A model generated the notes under the pieces. The model was not told the DNA's origin. It saw nothing but the letters and a program-made list of their open reading frames with translations, and ran no database searches. A stretch of DNA of 12,878 bases from an uncultured Prevotella sp. (GTDB lineage: Bacteria > Bacteroidota > Bacteroidia > Bacteroidales > Bacteroidaceae). Where the stretch lies: NCBI GenBank assembly GCA_937916075.1, contig CALGHW010000330.1, positions 1 through 12,878 on the forward strand. Direction: 5' to 3'. This document shows, piece after piece, positions 6,505-12,878 of the stretch. Position 1 is the first letter of the stretch. Each line of letters begins with the position of its first letter. A program made the translations under genes and the position numbers.

Positions 6505-7197
6505 ATGTCGTGTATTTTAAATCTCGATACGAGCACGGACGTGTGCTCGGTAGCCGTCAGCGAGGACGGCACTTGCATCTATCATCAAGAAGACCATAGC
6601 GGCCCCAATCATGCTGTCAAACTCGGTGTCTACGTGGACGAGGCCCTCTCGTTTGCCGACAGCCACGCCATCCCCGTAGACGCGGTGGCCGTAAGCTGCG
6701 GCCCCGGCTCCTATACCGGCCTGCGCATCGGCGTGTCGATGGCCAAGGGCATCTGCTACGGACGCGACATACCGCTCATCGCCGTGCCCACCCTCGAGCT
6801 GCTCTGCGTGCCCCTCCTGCTGGGCCACCAGGAGATAGAGGACAACGCCCTGCTCTGCCCCATGATCGACGCGCGCCGCATGGAGGTGTACGCCGCCCTG
6901 TATGACAGGGCCCTGCGCCCTGTGCGCGAGACCCAGGCCGACATCGTGGACGAGAACACCTACAAGGAGTGGCTCGACGAGCGCCCCGTATACTTCTTCG
7001 GCAACGGGGCCGACAAGTGCAAGGACGTGCTCACCCACCCCAACGCCCACCTCATCGAGGGCGTGGAGCCCCAGGCCAAGTGGATGTATCCGCTGGCCGA
7101 GAAGCGCGTGGCCCTGGAGCAATATGAGGACGTGGCCTACTTTGTGCCGTTCTACCTCAAGGACTTTGTGGCCAAGATGCCCAAGAAGCTGATTTAA
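6505..7197 (+). CDS. tsaB: tRNA threonylcarbamoyladenosine biosynthesis protein TsaB
   Basis: TsaB is the non-catalytic partner of TsaD in the complex (with TsaE) that makes t6A at position 37 of ANN-decoding tRNAs in the cytoplasm. The 230-residue length is normal. The ASKHA-type fold starts with ILNLDTSTDVCSVAVS (4-19). The signature GPGSYTGLRIG is at 66-76, followed by AKGICYG (80-86) and VPTLELL (94-100). MIDARRMEVYAALYD (120-134) is the usual TsaB motif, and the C-terminus PFYLKDFVAKMPKKL (215-229) matches Bacteroidetes relatives. The ATG at 6505 is the first in frame after the promoter. It heads a run of six same-strand genes and is followed after ten bases by the DUF4290 gene. Confidence 0.96.
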   Translation: MSCILNLDTSTDVCSVAVSEDGTCIYHQEDHSGPNHAVKLGVYVDEALSFADSHAIPVDAVAVSCGPGSYTGLRIGVSMAKGICYGRDIPLIAVPTLELLCVPLLLGHQEIEDNALLCPMIDARRMEVYAALYDRALRPVRETQADIVDENTYKEWLDERPVYFFGNGADKCKDVLTHPNAHLIEGVEPQAKWMYPLAEKRVALEQYEDVAYFVPFYLKDFVAKMPKKLI

Positions 7198-7207
7198 CAA
7201 AAGACTT

Positions 7208-7828
7208 ATGAACATCTTAGGATTAGACTATAACACCCAGCGCTCACCGCTGCTGATGCCCGAATACGGGCGAGAGATACAAAAGATGGTTGACTTTGCC
7301 GTGGCCCTGCCCGACAAAGCCATGCGACAGGCTTGCGCCAACTCCATCGTGAGAATGATGGAGGCCAAGGTGCCGCAAATCAGAGACAACGAGAACTACC
7401 AGCAGACGCTCTGGGACCACCTGTACCTCATCAGCCGCAAGAAGCTGGACATCGACTGGCCTTACGACGTGTCTGGAGCGGAGAAAATCCTCTCCAAGCC
7501 ACAGCCGATGAACATGCCCCGCAAGGGCGATCACGTACACCTGCGCCACTACGGACACCTGCTCGAGGAGCTCTTCCAGCTGCTCAAAACCATGCCCGCC
7601 GGACCTGAGCGCGACGAACTGACCCGACAGACGGCCAACCACATGAAGCGCGACCTGGCCAACTGGAGCCATGGCTCGATGGACAATGAGAAGGTGGCCG
7701 ACGATCTGGCACGCTTCACCGACGGCAAGATACAACTCGACCTGAGCTCCTTCAAGTTTGAGAACGTGCCCATGCCCGACCTGCCCGGCAACGACAACAA
7801 CAAGCGCAACAACCGGCGCCGCAAATAA
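7208..7828 (+). CDS. DUF4290 family protein
   Basis: This 206-residue protein fits DUF4290, a family known mainly from Bacteroidetes and without an assigned function. Recognisable parts are the N-terminal LGLDYNTQRSPLLMPEYGREIQKM (4-27), a helical segment through DHLYLISRKKLDIDWPYDV (70-88), and GDHVHLRHYGHLLEELFQLL (107-126). It is hydrophilic, with no signal peptide or membrane helix. The C-terminus ends in an Asn/Arg/Lys-rich, probably disordered basic tail (NNKRNNRRRK, 197-206) that could bind nucleic acid or ribosomes; that is inference. It begins ten bases after tsaB and is followed 36 bases later by murA, so it is co-transcribed with cell-wall and tRNA-modification genes. Confidence 0.93.
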   Translation: MNILGLDYNTQRSPLLMPEYGREIQKMVDFAVALPDKAMRQACANSIVRMMEAKVPQIRDNENYQQTLWDHLYLISRKKLDIDWPYDVSGAEKILSKPQPMNMPRKGDHVHLRHYGHLLEELFQLLKTMPAGPERDELTRQTANHMKRDLANWSHGSMDNEKVADDLARFTDGKIQLDLSSFKFENVPMPDLPGNDNNKRNNRRRK

Positions 7829-7864
7829 CAACCTCATCCCTAAACATCCAAAAACACCAAGCCC

Positions 7865-9169
7865 ATGGCATCATTCCTGATAGAAGGCGGACACCCGCTG
7901 AGCGGAACCATCACCCCGCAGGGAGCCAAGAACGAAGCGCTCGAAGTAATCTGCGCCACGCTCCTGACCGCCGACGAGGTAATCATCAAGAACATACCCG
8001 ACATCCGGGACATCAACAACCTGATACAACTGCTCAAGGACATCGGCGTCACGGTCAACCAGCTGTCACGCAACGACTACTCCTTCCAGGCGAAAGACAT
8101 CAACCTGGACTATCTGCAGAGTGACGAGTTTGTGAAAAAATGCTCGGCCCTGCGCGGCAGCGTGCTGATGATAGGCCCGCTGCTGGCGCGGTTTGGCAAG
8201 GCGGTCATCGCACAGCCCGGAGGCGACAAGATTGGCCGGCGCCGGCTGGATACACACTTCTTGGGATTCAAGTGTCTGGGCGCCAAGTTCCACCACGTGG
8301 AGGACCGCAATGTCTACGAGATAGCGGCCAAGCACCTGAAGGGATGCTACATGCTGCTCGACGAGGCCTCCATCACCGGCACGGCCAACATCATCATGGC
8401 CGCCGTCTTCGCCAAGGGCACCACCACCATCTACAACGCGGCCTGCGAGCCGTATATCCAGCAGCTGTGCCACCTCATCAACCGCATGGGCGGACGCATC
8501 AGCGGCATCGGCAGCAACCTGCTCACCGTAGTGGGCGTGGAGAGCCTGCACGGCGCCAAGCACAAGGTGCTGCCCGACATGATCGAGGTGGGCTCATTCA
8601 TCGGCATGGCCGCCATGGTGGGACGGGGTATCCGCATCAAAAACGTGTCGGTGCGCAACCTGGGCATCATCCCTGAAGCCTTCCGCCGGCTGGGCGTGAA
8701 GATAGAGATAGAGGGCGACGACCTCATCATCCCTAAACAAAGCCACTACAAGGTGGAGTCGTTTATCGACGGCACCATCATGACCCTGGCCGACGCACCC
8801 TGGCCCGGACTCACACCCGACCTCATCTCGGTGCTCATCGTCGTGGCCACTCAGGCCAAGGGCTCTGTACTCTTCCACCAGAAGATGTTTGAGAGCCGAC
8901 TGTTCTTCGTGGACAAGCTCATCGACATGGGAGCACAGATTATCCTCTGCGACCCTCACCGGGCCGTCGTCGTGGGACACGACCACCAGCGCCGGCTGCG
9001 CGGCGGGCGCATGGCCAGTCCCGACATCCGAGCCGGCATCGCCCTGCTCATCGCCGCCATGAGCGCCAACGGCAACAGCCGCATCGACAATATCGAGCAG
9101 ATTGACCGGGGCTACGAGGACATCGAGCAGCGGCTCAACAAGCTGGGAGCCAAAATCACAAGAATGTAG
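7865..9169 (+). CDS. murA: UDP-N-acetylglucosamine 1-carboxyvinyltransferase MurA
   Basis: MurA transfers enolpyruvate from PEP to UDP-GlcNAc, the first committed cytoplasmic step of peptidoglycan synthesis. The 434 residues match the family, with a slightly longer than usual loop region. The N-terminal GAKNEALEV (20-28) has the catalytic Lys22 and Asn23. LRGSVLMIGPLLARFG (96-111) leads to the active-site loop PGGDKIGRRRLDTHF (118-132), where Asp121 occupies the position of Cys115 of the E. coli enzyme, the residue alkylated by fosfomycin. APWPGLTPDL (311-320) has the catalytic Asp319, and SPDIRAGIALL (385-395) has the conserved Arg389. The C-terminus IDRGYEDIEQRLNKLGAKI (413-431) is typical. 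The start follows an A-rich leader. It lies between DUF4290 and rimM, an order common in Bacteroidales. Confidence 0.97.
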   Translation: MASFLIEGGHPLSGTITPQGAKNEALEVICATLLTADEVIIKNIPDIRDINNLIQLLKDIGVTVNQLSRNDYSFQAKDINLDYLQSDEFVKKCSALRGSVLMIGPLLARFGKAVIAQPGGDKIGRRRLDTHFLGFKCLGAKFHHVEDRNVYEIAAKHLKGCYMLLDEASITGTANIIMAAVFAKGTTTIYNAACEPYIQQLCHLINRMGGRISGIGSNLLTVVGVESLHGAKHKVLPDMIEVGSFIGMAAMVGRGIRIKNVSVRNLGIIPEAFRRLGVKIEIEGDDLIIPKQSHYKVESFIDGTIMTLADAPWPGLTPDLISVLIVVATQAKGSVLFHQKMFESRLFFVDKLIDMGAQIILCDPHRAVVVGHDHQRRLRGGRMASPDIRAGIALLIAAMSANGNSRIDNIEQIDRGYEDIEQRLNKLGAKITRM

Positions 9170-9228
9170 CAAGCGGCGACTCGACGCAAGACCGACAGTC
9201 AGCCCCATACAAGAAGCCAACAAAAAAA

Positions 9229-9729
9229 ATGATAAAAGACACTGACGTTTACAAAATAGGCCGGCTGGGCAAGCCGCACGGCGTGAAGGGAGAAATCTGC
9301 TTCCTGTTTGATGATGATGTGTTCGACCGCACCGACTGCGACTACCTCGTGCTCTGCCTCGACGGCATCTTCGTACCTTTCTTTATAGAGGAATACCGAT
9401 TCAAGAGTGACGAGACAGCCCTGATGAAGTTTTGCGACATCGACACCCAGCAGCGGGCCGCCGAACTGACCGGCACGGAAGTGTTCTTCCCCCGGCACCT
9501 GGCCGACGAGGACCATGACCACGTGTCGTGGGCCGAAATTGTGGGCTATGCCATCCGGCACGACGGCAAGACCGTGGGACGCGTCGCCGCCGTAGACGAC
9601 ACGACCGTCAACACGCTCTTCGAGCTGGAGGACGGCACGCTCATCCCCGCCTCCGACGACCTCATCACCGCAGTAGACAAGCAAAAAAAAGAAATAACCA
9701 TGGAGCTGCCCGACGGACTGTTGGACTGA
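9229..9729 (+). CDS. rimM: Ribosome maturation factor RimM
   Basis: RimM binds ribosomal protein S19 and helps assemble the head of the 30S subunit. The 166-residue protein has the two expected domains. The N-terminal RimM barrel (about 8-90) opens with IGRLGKPHGVKGEI (10-23), the family signature. A PRC barrel (about 98-164) has VGRVAAVDDTTVNTLFEL (116-133), LIPASDDLI (138-146) and the C-terminal ITMELPDGLLD (156-166). The start at 9229 is directly preceded by a run of eight A, a typical Bacteroidetes initiation context. It follows murA by 59 bases and precedes dxr by 19. In many bacteria rimM sits with rpsP and trmD; here it is placed with envelope genes instead, an arrangement I recall from other Bacteroidales. 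Confidence 0.96.
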   Translation: MIKDTDVYKIGRLGKPHGVKGEICFLFDDDVFDRTDCDYLVLCLDGIFVPFFIEEYRFKSDETALMKFCDIDTQQRAAELTGTEVFFPRHLADEDHDHVSWAEIVGYAIRHDGKTVGRVAAVDDTTVNTLFELEDGTLIPASDDLITAVDKQKKEITMELPDGLLD

Positions 9730-9748
9730 CTCTGAACGACCTTTACTT

Positions 9749-10906
9749 ATGAAGAAAAAACAAATAGCCATACTGGGCTCCACCGGCTCTATCGGCACCC
9801 AGGCCTTGGCGGTCATCGAGGAGCATGCCGACCTGTATGAGGCTTACTGCCTGACGGCCAACAACCGGGTGGAACAACTGGCCCAGCAGGCTCACCGGTT
9901 TAAGCCGGCGGCCGTGGTCATCGCCAACGAGGCCCACTATGACCGGCTGAAGGAGCTCATGGCCGACGAGCCCGACATCAAGGTGTATGCCGGAGCCAAG
10001 GCCATCGATGAGATTGTGGAAGCCGGACCCATCGACATGGTGCTCACCGCCATGGTGGGCTTTGCCGGACTGTCGCCCACCATCCACGCCATCCAAGCCC
10101 GCAAGACCATCTGCCTGGCCAACAAGGAGACACTCGTGGTGGCCGGCGAACTGATAGGACGGCTGGCCGCCCAATATCATACCCCCATCCTGCCCGTAGA
10201 CAGCGAGCACTCGGCCATTTTCCAGAGTCTGGTGGGCGAGGACAACAATGAAATAGAGAAGATATTGCTCACGGCCAGCGGCGGACCGTTCCGCAACTAC
10301 ACGCTGGACCAACTGGCCACCGTGACCAAGGCCGACGCCTTGCGCCACCCCACCTGGGACATGGGGGCCAAAATCACCATCGACAGTGCGTCGATGATGA
10401 ACAAGGGCTTCGAGGTCATCGAGGCCAAATGGCTCTTCGGCGTAGACGCCTCGAAGATAGAGGTGCTGGTACACCCGCAGTCTATCGTACACAGTGCGGT
10501 GCAGTTTAAGGACGGTGCCATCAAGGCGCAGCTCGGTGTGCCCGACATGCGGCTGCCCATCCAATACGCCTTCTCCTTCCCCAACAGGCTCCACTTGTCG
10601 GGCGAACGGCTCGACCTGTTTAAGCAGCCCCTGGAGTTCTTCCAGCCCGACTTGCAGAAGTTCCACTGCCTGGCCCTGGCCTTCGAGGCTATCCGGCAGG
10701 GCGGCAATATGCCCTGCATCGTCAACGCGGCCAACGAAATCGTCAACCGGGGCTTCCTCGAAGACCGGTGCTCCTTCCTGCAAATGGGTGAAATCATCGA
10801 ACAGACCATGAACCGGGCCACCTTCGACGCTCACCCCGACTATGCCTCTTATGTGGCCACCGACCACGAGGCACGGCGCATCGCAAGCGAACTGATGGGA
10901 AAGTGA
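9749..10906 (+). CDS. dxr: 1-deoxy-D-xylulose 5-phosphate reductoisomerase
   Basis: Dxr converts DXP to MEP with NADPH and a divalent metal, the second step of the MEP isoprenoid pathway and the target of fosmidomycin. The 385-residue length is normal. The NADPH-binding ILGSTGSIG (8-16) starts the Rossmann domain. LANKETLVVAGELI (123-136) and DSEHSAIFQSL (151-161) follow, then LTASGGPFRN (174-183), HPTWDMGAKITIDSASMMNK (200-219) and HPQSIVHSAVQF (242-253). Metal ligands by homology are Asp151, Glu153 and Glu222; all are present. The product feeds undecaprenyl phosphate, which carries the MurA/MurF-built precursor, and menaquinone. It lies 19 bases after rimM and 98 bases before rseP, with no promoter evident in that gap. 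Confidence 0.97.
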   Translation: MKKKQIAILGSTGSIGTQALAVIEEHADLYEAYCLTANNRVEQLAQQAHRFKPAAVVIANEAHYDRLKELMADEPDIKVYAGAKAIDEIVEAGPIDMVLTAMVGFAGLSPTIHAIQARKTICLANKETLVVAGELIGRLAAQYHTPILPVDSEHSAIFQSLVGEDNNEIEKILLTASGGPFRNYTLDQLATVTKADALRHPTWDMGAKITIDSASMMNKGFEVIEAKWLFGVDASKIEVLVHPQSIVHSAVQFKDGAIKAQLGVPDMRLPIQYAFSFPNRLHLSGERLDLFKQPLEFFQPDLQKFHCLALAFEAIRQGGNMPCIVNAANEIVNRGFLEDRCSFLQMGEIIEQTMNRATFDAHPDYASYVATDHEARRIASELMGK

Positions 10907-11004
10907 GAAACAAGCATGAAGCATCAACTCATGAAACGCTAATCATAAAAAGACAAAAGAGACCACACACCACGGTTTAACAAAAAGAAAACGACAACAA
11001 CGAC

Positions 11005-12378
11005 ATGGAAATCTTTCTGATCAAGGCCCTGCAGTTCATGCTGGCCATATCTCTGTTGGTATTGCTCCATGAGGGCGGCCACTTCTTCTTCGCCAAGCTC
11101 TTTGGCATCCGGGTAGAAAAGTTCTACCTCTTCTTCGACCCTTGGTTCCACCTGTTTGAGTTCAAGCCCAAGCACAGCGACACCACCTATGGCATGGGAT
11201 GGCTGCCCCTGGGCGGATACTGCAAGATAGCCGGCATGATAGACGAGAGCTTTGACACCGAACAGATGAAGCAGCCGGCACAGCCCTGGGAGTTTCGCAC
11301 CAAGCCAGCCTGGCAGCGGCTGCTGGTCATGATTGGCGGTGTGCTGGTCAACTTCCTGCTGGCCCTGTTTATCTATTCCATGATTCTCTTCACCTGGGGC
11401 GACACATATATCCCCGTGAAGAACATGACCCGCGGCATGGTGTTCAACACCGAGGCCAAGAGCTACGGATTCCGCGACGGCGACATCCTGGTGGGCACGG
11501 AGAAGGGTGCGTTTAAGGACTTCAACGCCGACCTCTTCCGGAGCATCTCCGTGGCCAAGCGGGTGGACATCATCCGTGACGGCAAGCCCATGAGCATCCA
11601 GCTGCCGGGCGACATCAACCTGCTGGGCATGCTCAAGACGCAGCCGGCTTTCACCACGCCTTACCTGCCGGCACAGGCCGACAGCATCCTGCCCGGCACA
11701 CCGGCCGAGAAGATGGGCATGAAGAAGGGCGACAGGATTGTCGCCATCAACGGCCGGGCGGTCAACTCCTGGACAGACTTCAACACCGAGACCGGCCGAC
11801 TGGCTGACGTGCTGGCCGCCGCCCCGCAGACTCATGCCGACAGCGTGAAGGTACGCACCATCAACGTGGTGATAGCACATGGCGCGACGCGTGACACCGC
11901 CCGGGTAGAGCTGACAGCCGACCTGAAGTTTGGCTTCATCCCCCTCTCGCTCGCCAAGCTGTACAAGCCCGTGACCACCGAGTTCGGATTCTGGGAGAGT
12001 TTCCCCGCCGGAGCCAAGTATGGCGTGCACGTCCTGGCCGGCTATGTGGACGACATGAAGTATGTATTCACGGCCGACGGAGCCAAGTCGATAGGCGGAT
12101 TCGGAGCCATCGGCAACCTCTTCCCCGCCACGTGGGACTGGTATATGTTTTGGAAGATGACCGCCTTTCTGAGCATCATCCTGGCCTTCATGAACATCCT
12201 GCCCATCCCGGCACTCGACGGCGGCCATGTGCTCTTCCTGCTCTACGAAATGATTACGCGCCGCAAGCCCAGCGAGAAATTTATGATTTACGCCGAGTAT
12301 ATCGGATTTGGCATTCTCATCCTGCTGATGGTCTTCGCCAACCTCAACGACATCTTGCGGGCGTTGCACATCATATAA
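11005..12378 (+). CDS. rseP: Site-2 zinc metalloprotease RseP family
   Basis: RseP is an inner-membrane protease that cuts transmembrane segments, in other bacteria anti-sigma factors and signal-peptide remnants. The protein has 457 residues. The first membrane helix carries the zinc motif HEGGH (22-26; HExxH form). VMIGGVLVNFLLALFIYSMI (108-127) is the second helix. Two periplasmic PDZ-like regions follow at about 138-205 and 212-290, the second with ILPGTPAEKMGMKKGDRIVA (228-247). The third zinc ligand is in NILPIPALDGGH (397-408, Asp405), and a last helix runs through FGILILLMVFANL (435-447). The start follows a long A-rich leader. No anti-sigma factor gene is nearby, so the local substrate is unknown. 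It closes the tsaB-to-rseP run and is followed by a strong hairpin. Confidence 0.96.
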   Translation: MEIFLIKALQFMLAISLLVLLHEGGHFFFAKLFGIRVEKFYLFFDPWFHLFEFKPKHSDTTYGMGWLPLGGYCKIAGMIDESFDTEQMKQPAQPWEFRTKPAWQRLLVMIGGVLVNFLLALFIYSMILFTWGDTYIPVKNMTRGMVFNTEAKSYGFRDGDILVGTEKGAFKDFNADLFRSISVAKRVDIIRDGKPMSIQLPGDINLLGMLKTQPAFTTPYLPAQADSILPGTPAEKMGMKKGDRIVAINGRAVNSWTDFNTETGRLADVLAAAPQTHADSVKVRTINVVIAHGATRDTARVELTADLKFGFIPLSLAKLYKPVTTEFGFWESFPAGAKYGVHVLAGYVDDMKYVFTADGAKSIGGFGAIGNLFPATWDWYMFWKMTAFLSIILAFMNILPIPALDGGHVLFLLYEMITRRKPSEKFMIYAEYIGFGILILLMVFANLNDILRALHII

Positions 12379-12415
12379 TCCCACATGGCTCCTTGCCGCA
12401 AGGTATGCCATACAG

Positions 12416-12451
12416 ACAGTGTCCTCTCCTTACCCAAGGAGGGGACACTGT
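12416..12451 (+). terminator. Terminator hairpin of the tsaB-rseP operon
   Basis: A 16-pair stem (12416-12431 with 12436-12451, including one G-T wobble at 12425/12442) is closed by the 4-base loop ACCC, 38 bases after the rseP stop. Only a short TTT (12455-12457) follows, so termination may rely on the stem strength. Confidence 0.75.
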
Positions 12452-12620
12452 GCGTTTCTGGGGACGGCGACAACAGTTGGCCCCACCCGCCCTGCCTCAT
12501 CTGCCGGCAGGCGGACACCTTTCTGCCAAACCCAGTTTACAATATGCCGCACACCGACATCGGCAGCACGTTTTTTTGTGACAAACGCATCGTTTCATCC
12601 CCATATAGGCGACACAGTGC

Positions 12621-12651
12621 TTGCTTCTTCACATAATTATCGCTAACTTTG
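12621..12651 (+). promoter_or_regulatory. Promoter of the NADH dehydrogenase-like gene
   Basis: A -7 TAACTTTG (12644-12651) has a TTG (12621-12623) 20 bases upstream, close to the Bacteroidetes -33/-7 arrangement. It shares the ATCRCTANNTTTGCAYC context with the murF and tsaB promoters. The start would be near 12657, leaving a leader of about 66 bases. Confidence 0.75.
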
Positions 12652-12723
12652 CATCTACAAAGATTGGAAACAATAGGATATAACATCACACATTCTAACT
12701 CAACTTTTATTTTTTAGTCAAAC

Positions 12724-12878
12724 ATGAGTCTTAACATTGAGAAAGGCGACAAGAAGAGAGTCGTCATCGTGGGAGGCGGTTTCAGCGGATTGAAAGTTGC
12801 CTCAAAACTGAAACATTCCGGATTCCAGATTATTCTGATTGACAAGAACAACTATCACCAGTTTCCACCCCTCATCTA
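12724..12878 (+). CDS. Type II NADH dehydrogenase-like FAD oxidoreductase (N-terminal part, cut by window edge)
   Basis: Only the first 51 residues are in the window; the frame is still open at the right edge. A short hydrophilic start leads to KRVVIVGGGFSGLKVASKL (11-29), the beta-alpha-beta FAD-binding Rossmann motif with GGGFSG at 17-22. The second strand ends in ILIDKNNYHQFPPL (37-50); Asp40 would bind the FAD ribose, and the NNYHxFxPL pattern is typical of NDH-2 proteins. Such enzymes oxidise NADH at the inner face of the membrane and reduce quinone without pumping protons. The gene has its own promoter after the rseP terminator, so it is a separate unit. The C-terminal part is needed to confirm the membrane-binding helices. 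Confidence 0.85.
   Translation, partial: MSLNIEKGDKKRVVIVGGGFSGLKVASKLKHSGFQIILIDKNNYHQFPPLI

Larger units (their letters stand above)
12379..12723. other. 345-base intergenic region after rseP
   Basis: It holds the rseP-side terminator hairpin (12416-12451), a 10-base palindrome CTGCCGGCAG (12501-12510) and the promoter of the next gene (12621-12651). Short open frames here overlap these signals, have no recognisable domain and are not supported. No tRNA or known RNA was seen. Confidence 0.6.

Noticed and set aside
10916..10943. Eight-codon minigene between dxr and rseP as a leader peptide
   Set aside because: It is too short to support, with no regulatory codon pattern and no attenuator-like hairpin beside it.
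12385..12646. Short overlapping open frames after rseP
   Set aside because: They cover the terminator hairpin and the next promoter, and their Cys/Pro/His-rich sequences match no family I recognise.
1..12878. Search for mobile elements, CRISPR arrays, tRNA or rRNA genes and defence systems
   Set aside because: No transposase, integrase, regularly spaced array, cloverleaf or defence-type domain was seen; nearly all coding DNA belongs to recognised chromosomal families.

Overview
The window looks like a housekeeping stretch of a Bacteroidales chromosome, probably Prevotellaceae-like. Four things support this: several promoters of the Bacteroidetes type (TAnnTTTG at -7, two of them with a clear TTTG about 19 bases upstream); A-rich leaders instead of Shine-Dalgarno sites; a DUF4290 gene beside murA, rimM, dxr and rseP; and the protein sequences themselves. 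The DNA is GC-rich for that group. The genus cannot be fixed from sequence reading alone.

Layout: (1) 1-283 is intergenic, with a 22-base imperfect tandem repeat at the left edge, a small perfect hairpin and the murF promoter. (2) 284-2676 (+) holds murF and a sugar-type PLP aminotransferase joined by an ATGA overlap; a 21-pair hairpin then separates this operon from the convergent argS. (3) 2771-6090 (-) holds, in transcription order, a small DUF6483-like gene, an EamA-family transporter (ATGA overlap) and argS, which has its own -7 box. (4) 6091-6504 is a divergent regulatory region with a promoter on each strand and a strong palindrome. (5) 6505-12378 (+) is a six-gene run: tsaB, DUF4290, murA, rimM, dxr, rseP, ended by a strong hairpin. 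(6) 12379-12723 is intergenic with that terminator and a promoter for the next gene, a type II NADH dehydrogenase-like flavoprotein cut by the right edge.

Together the genes serve envelope building and translation. MurA and MurF catalyse the first committed and last cytoplasmic steps of the peptidoglycan precursor, Dxr feeds the MEP isoprenoid route (undecaprenyl carrier, quinones), and RseP is an inner-membrane intramembrane protease. TsaB (t6A tRNA modification), RimM (30S maturation) and ArgS (tRNA-Arg charging) serve translation.

I found no mobile element, CRISPR array, tRNA or rRNA, and no convincing new multi-gene system. The points most worth a second look are MurA carrying Asp in place of the fosfomycin-reactive Cys, the aminotransferase coupled to murF, an extended promoter consensus shared by three promoters, the palindrome at 6253-6269, the truncated 22-base repeat array, and the conserved but unexplained DUF4290 and DUF6483-like genes.
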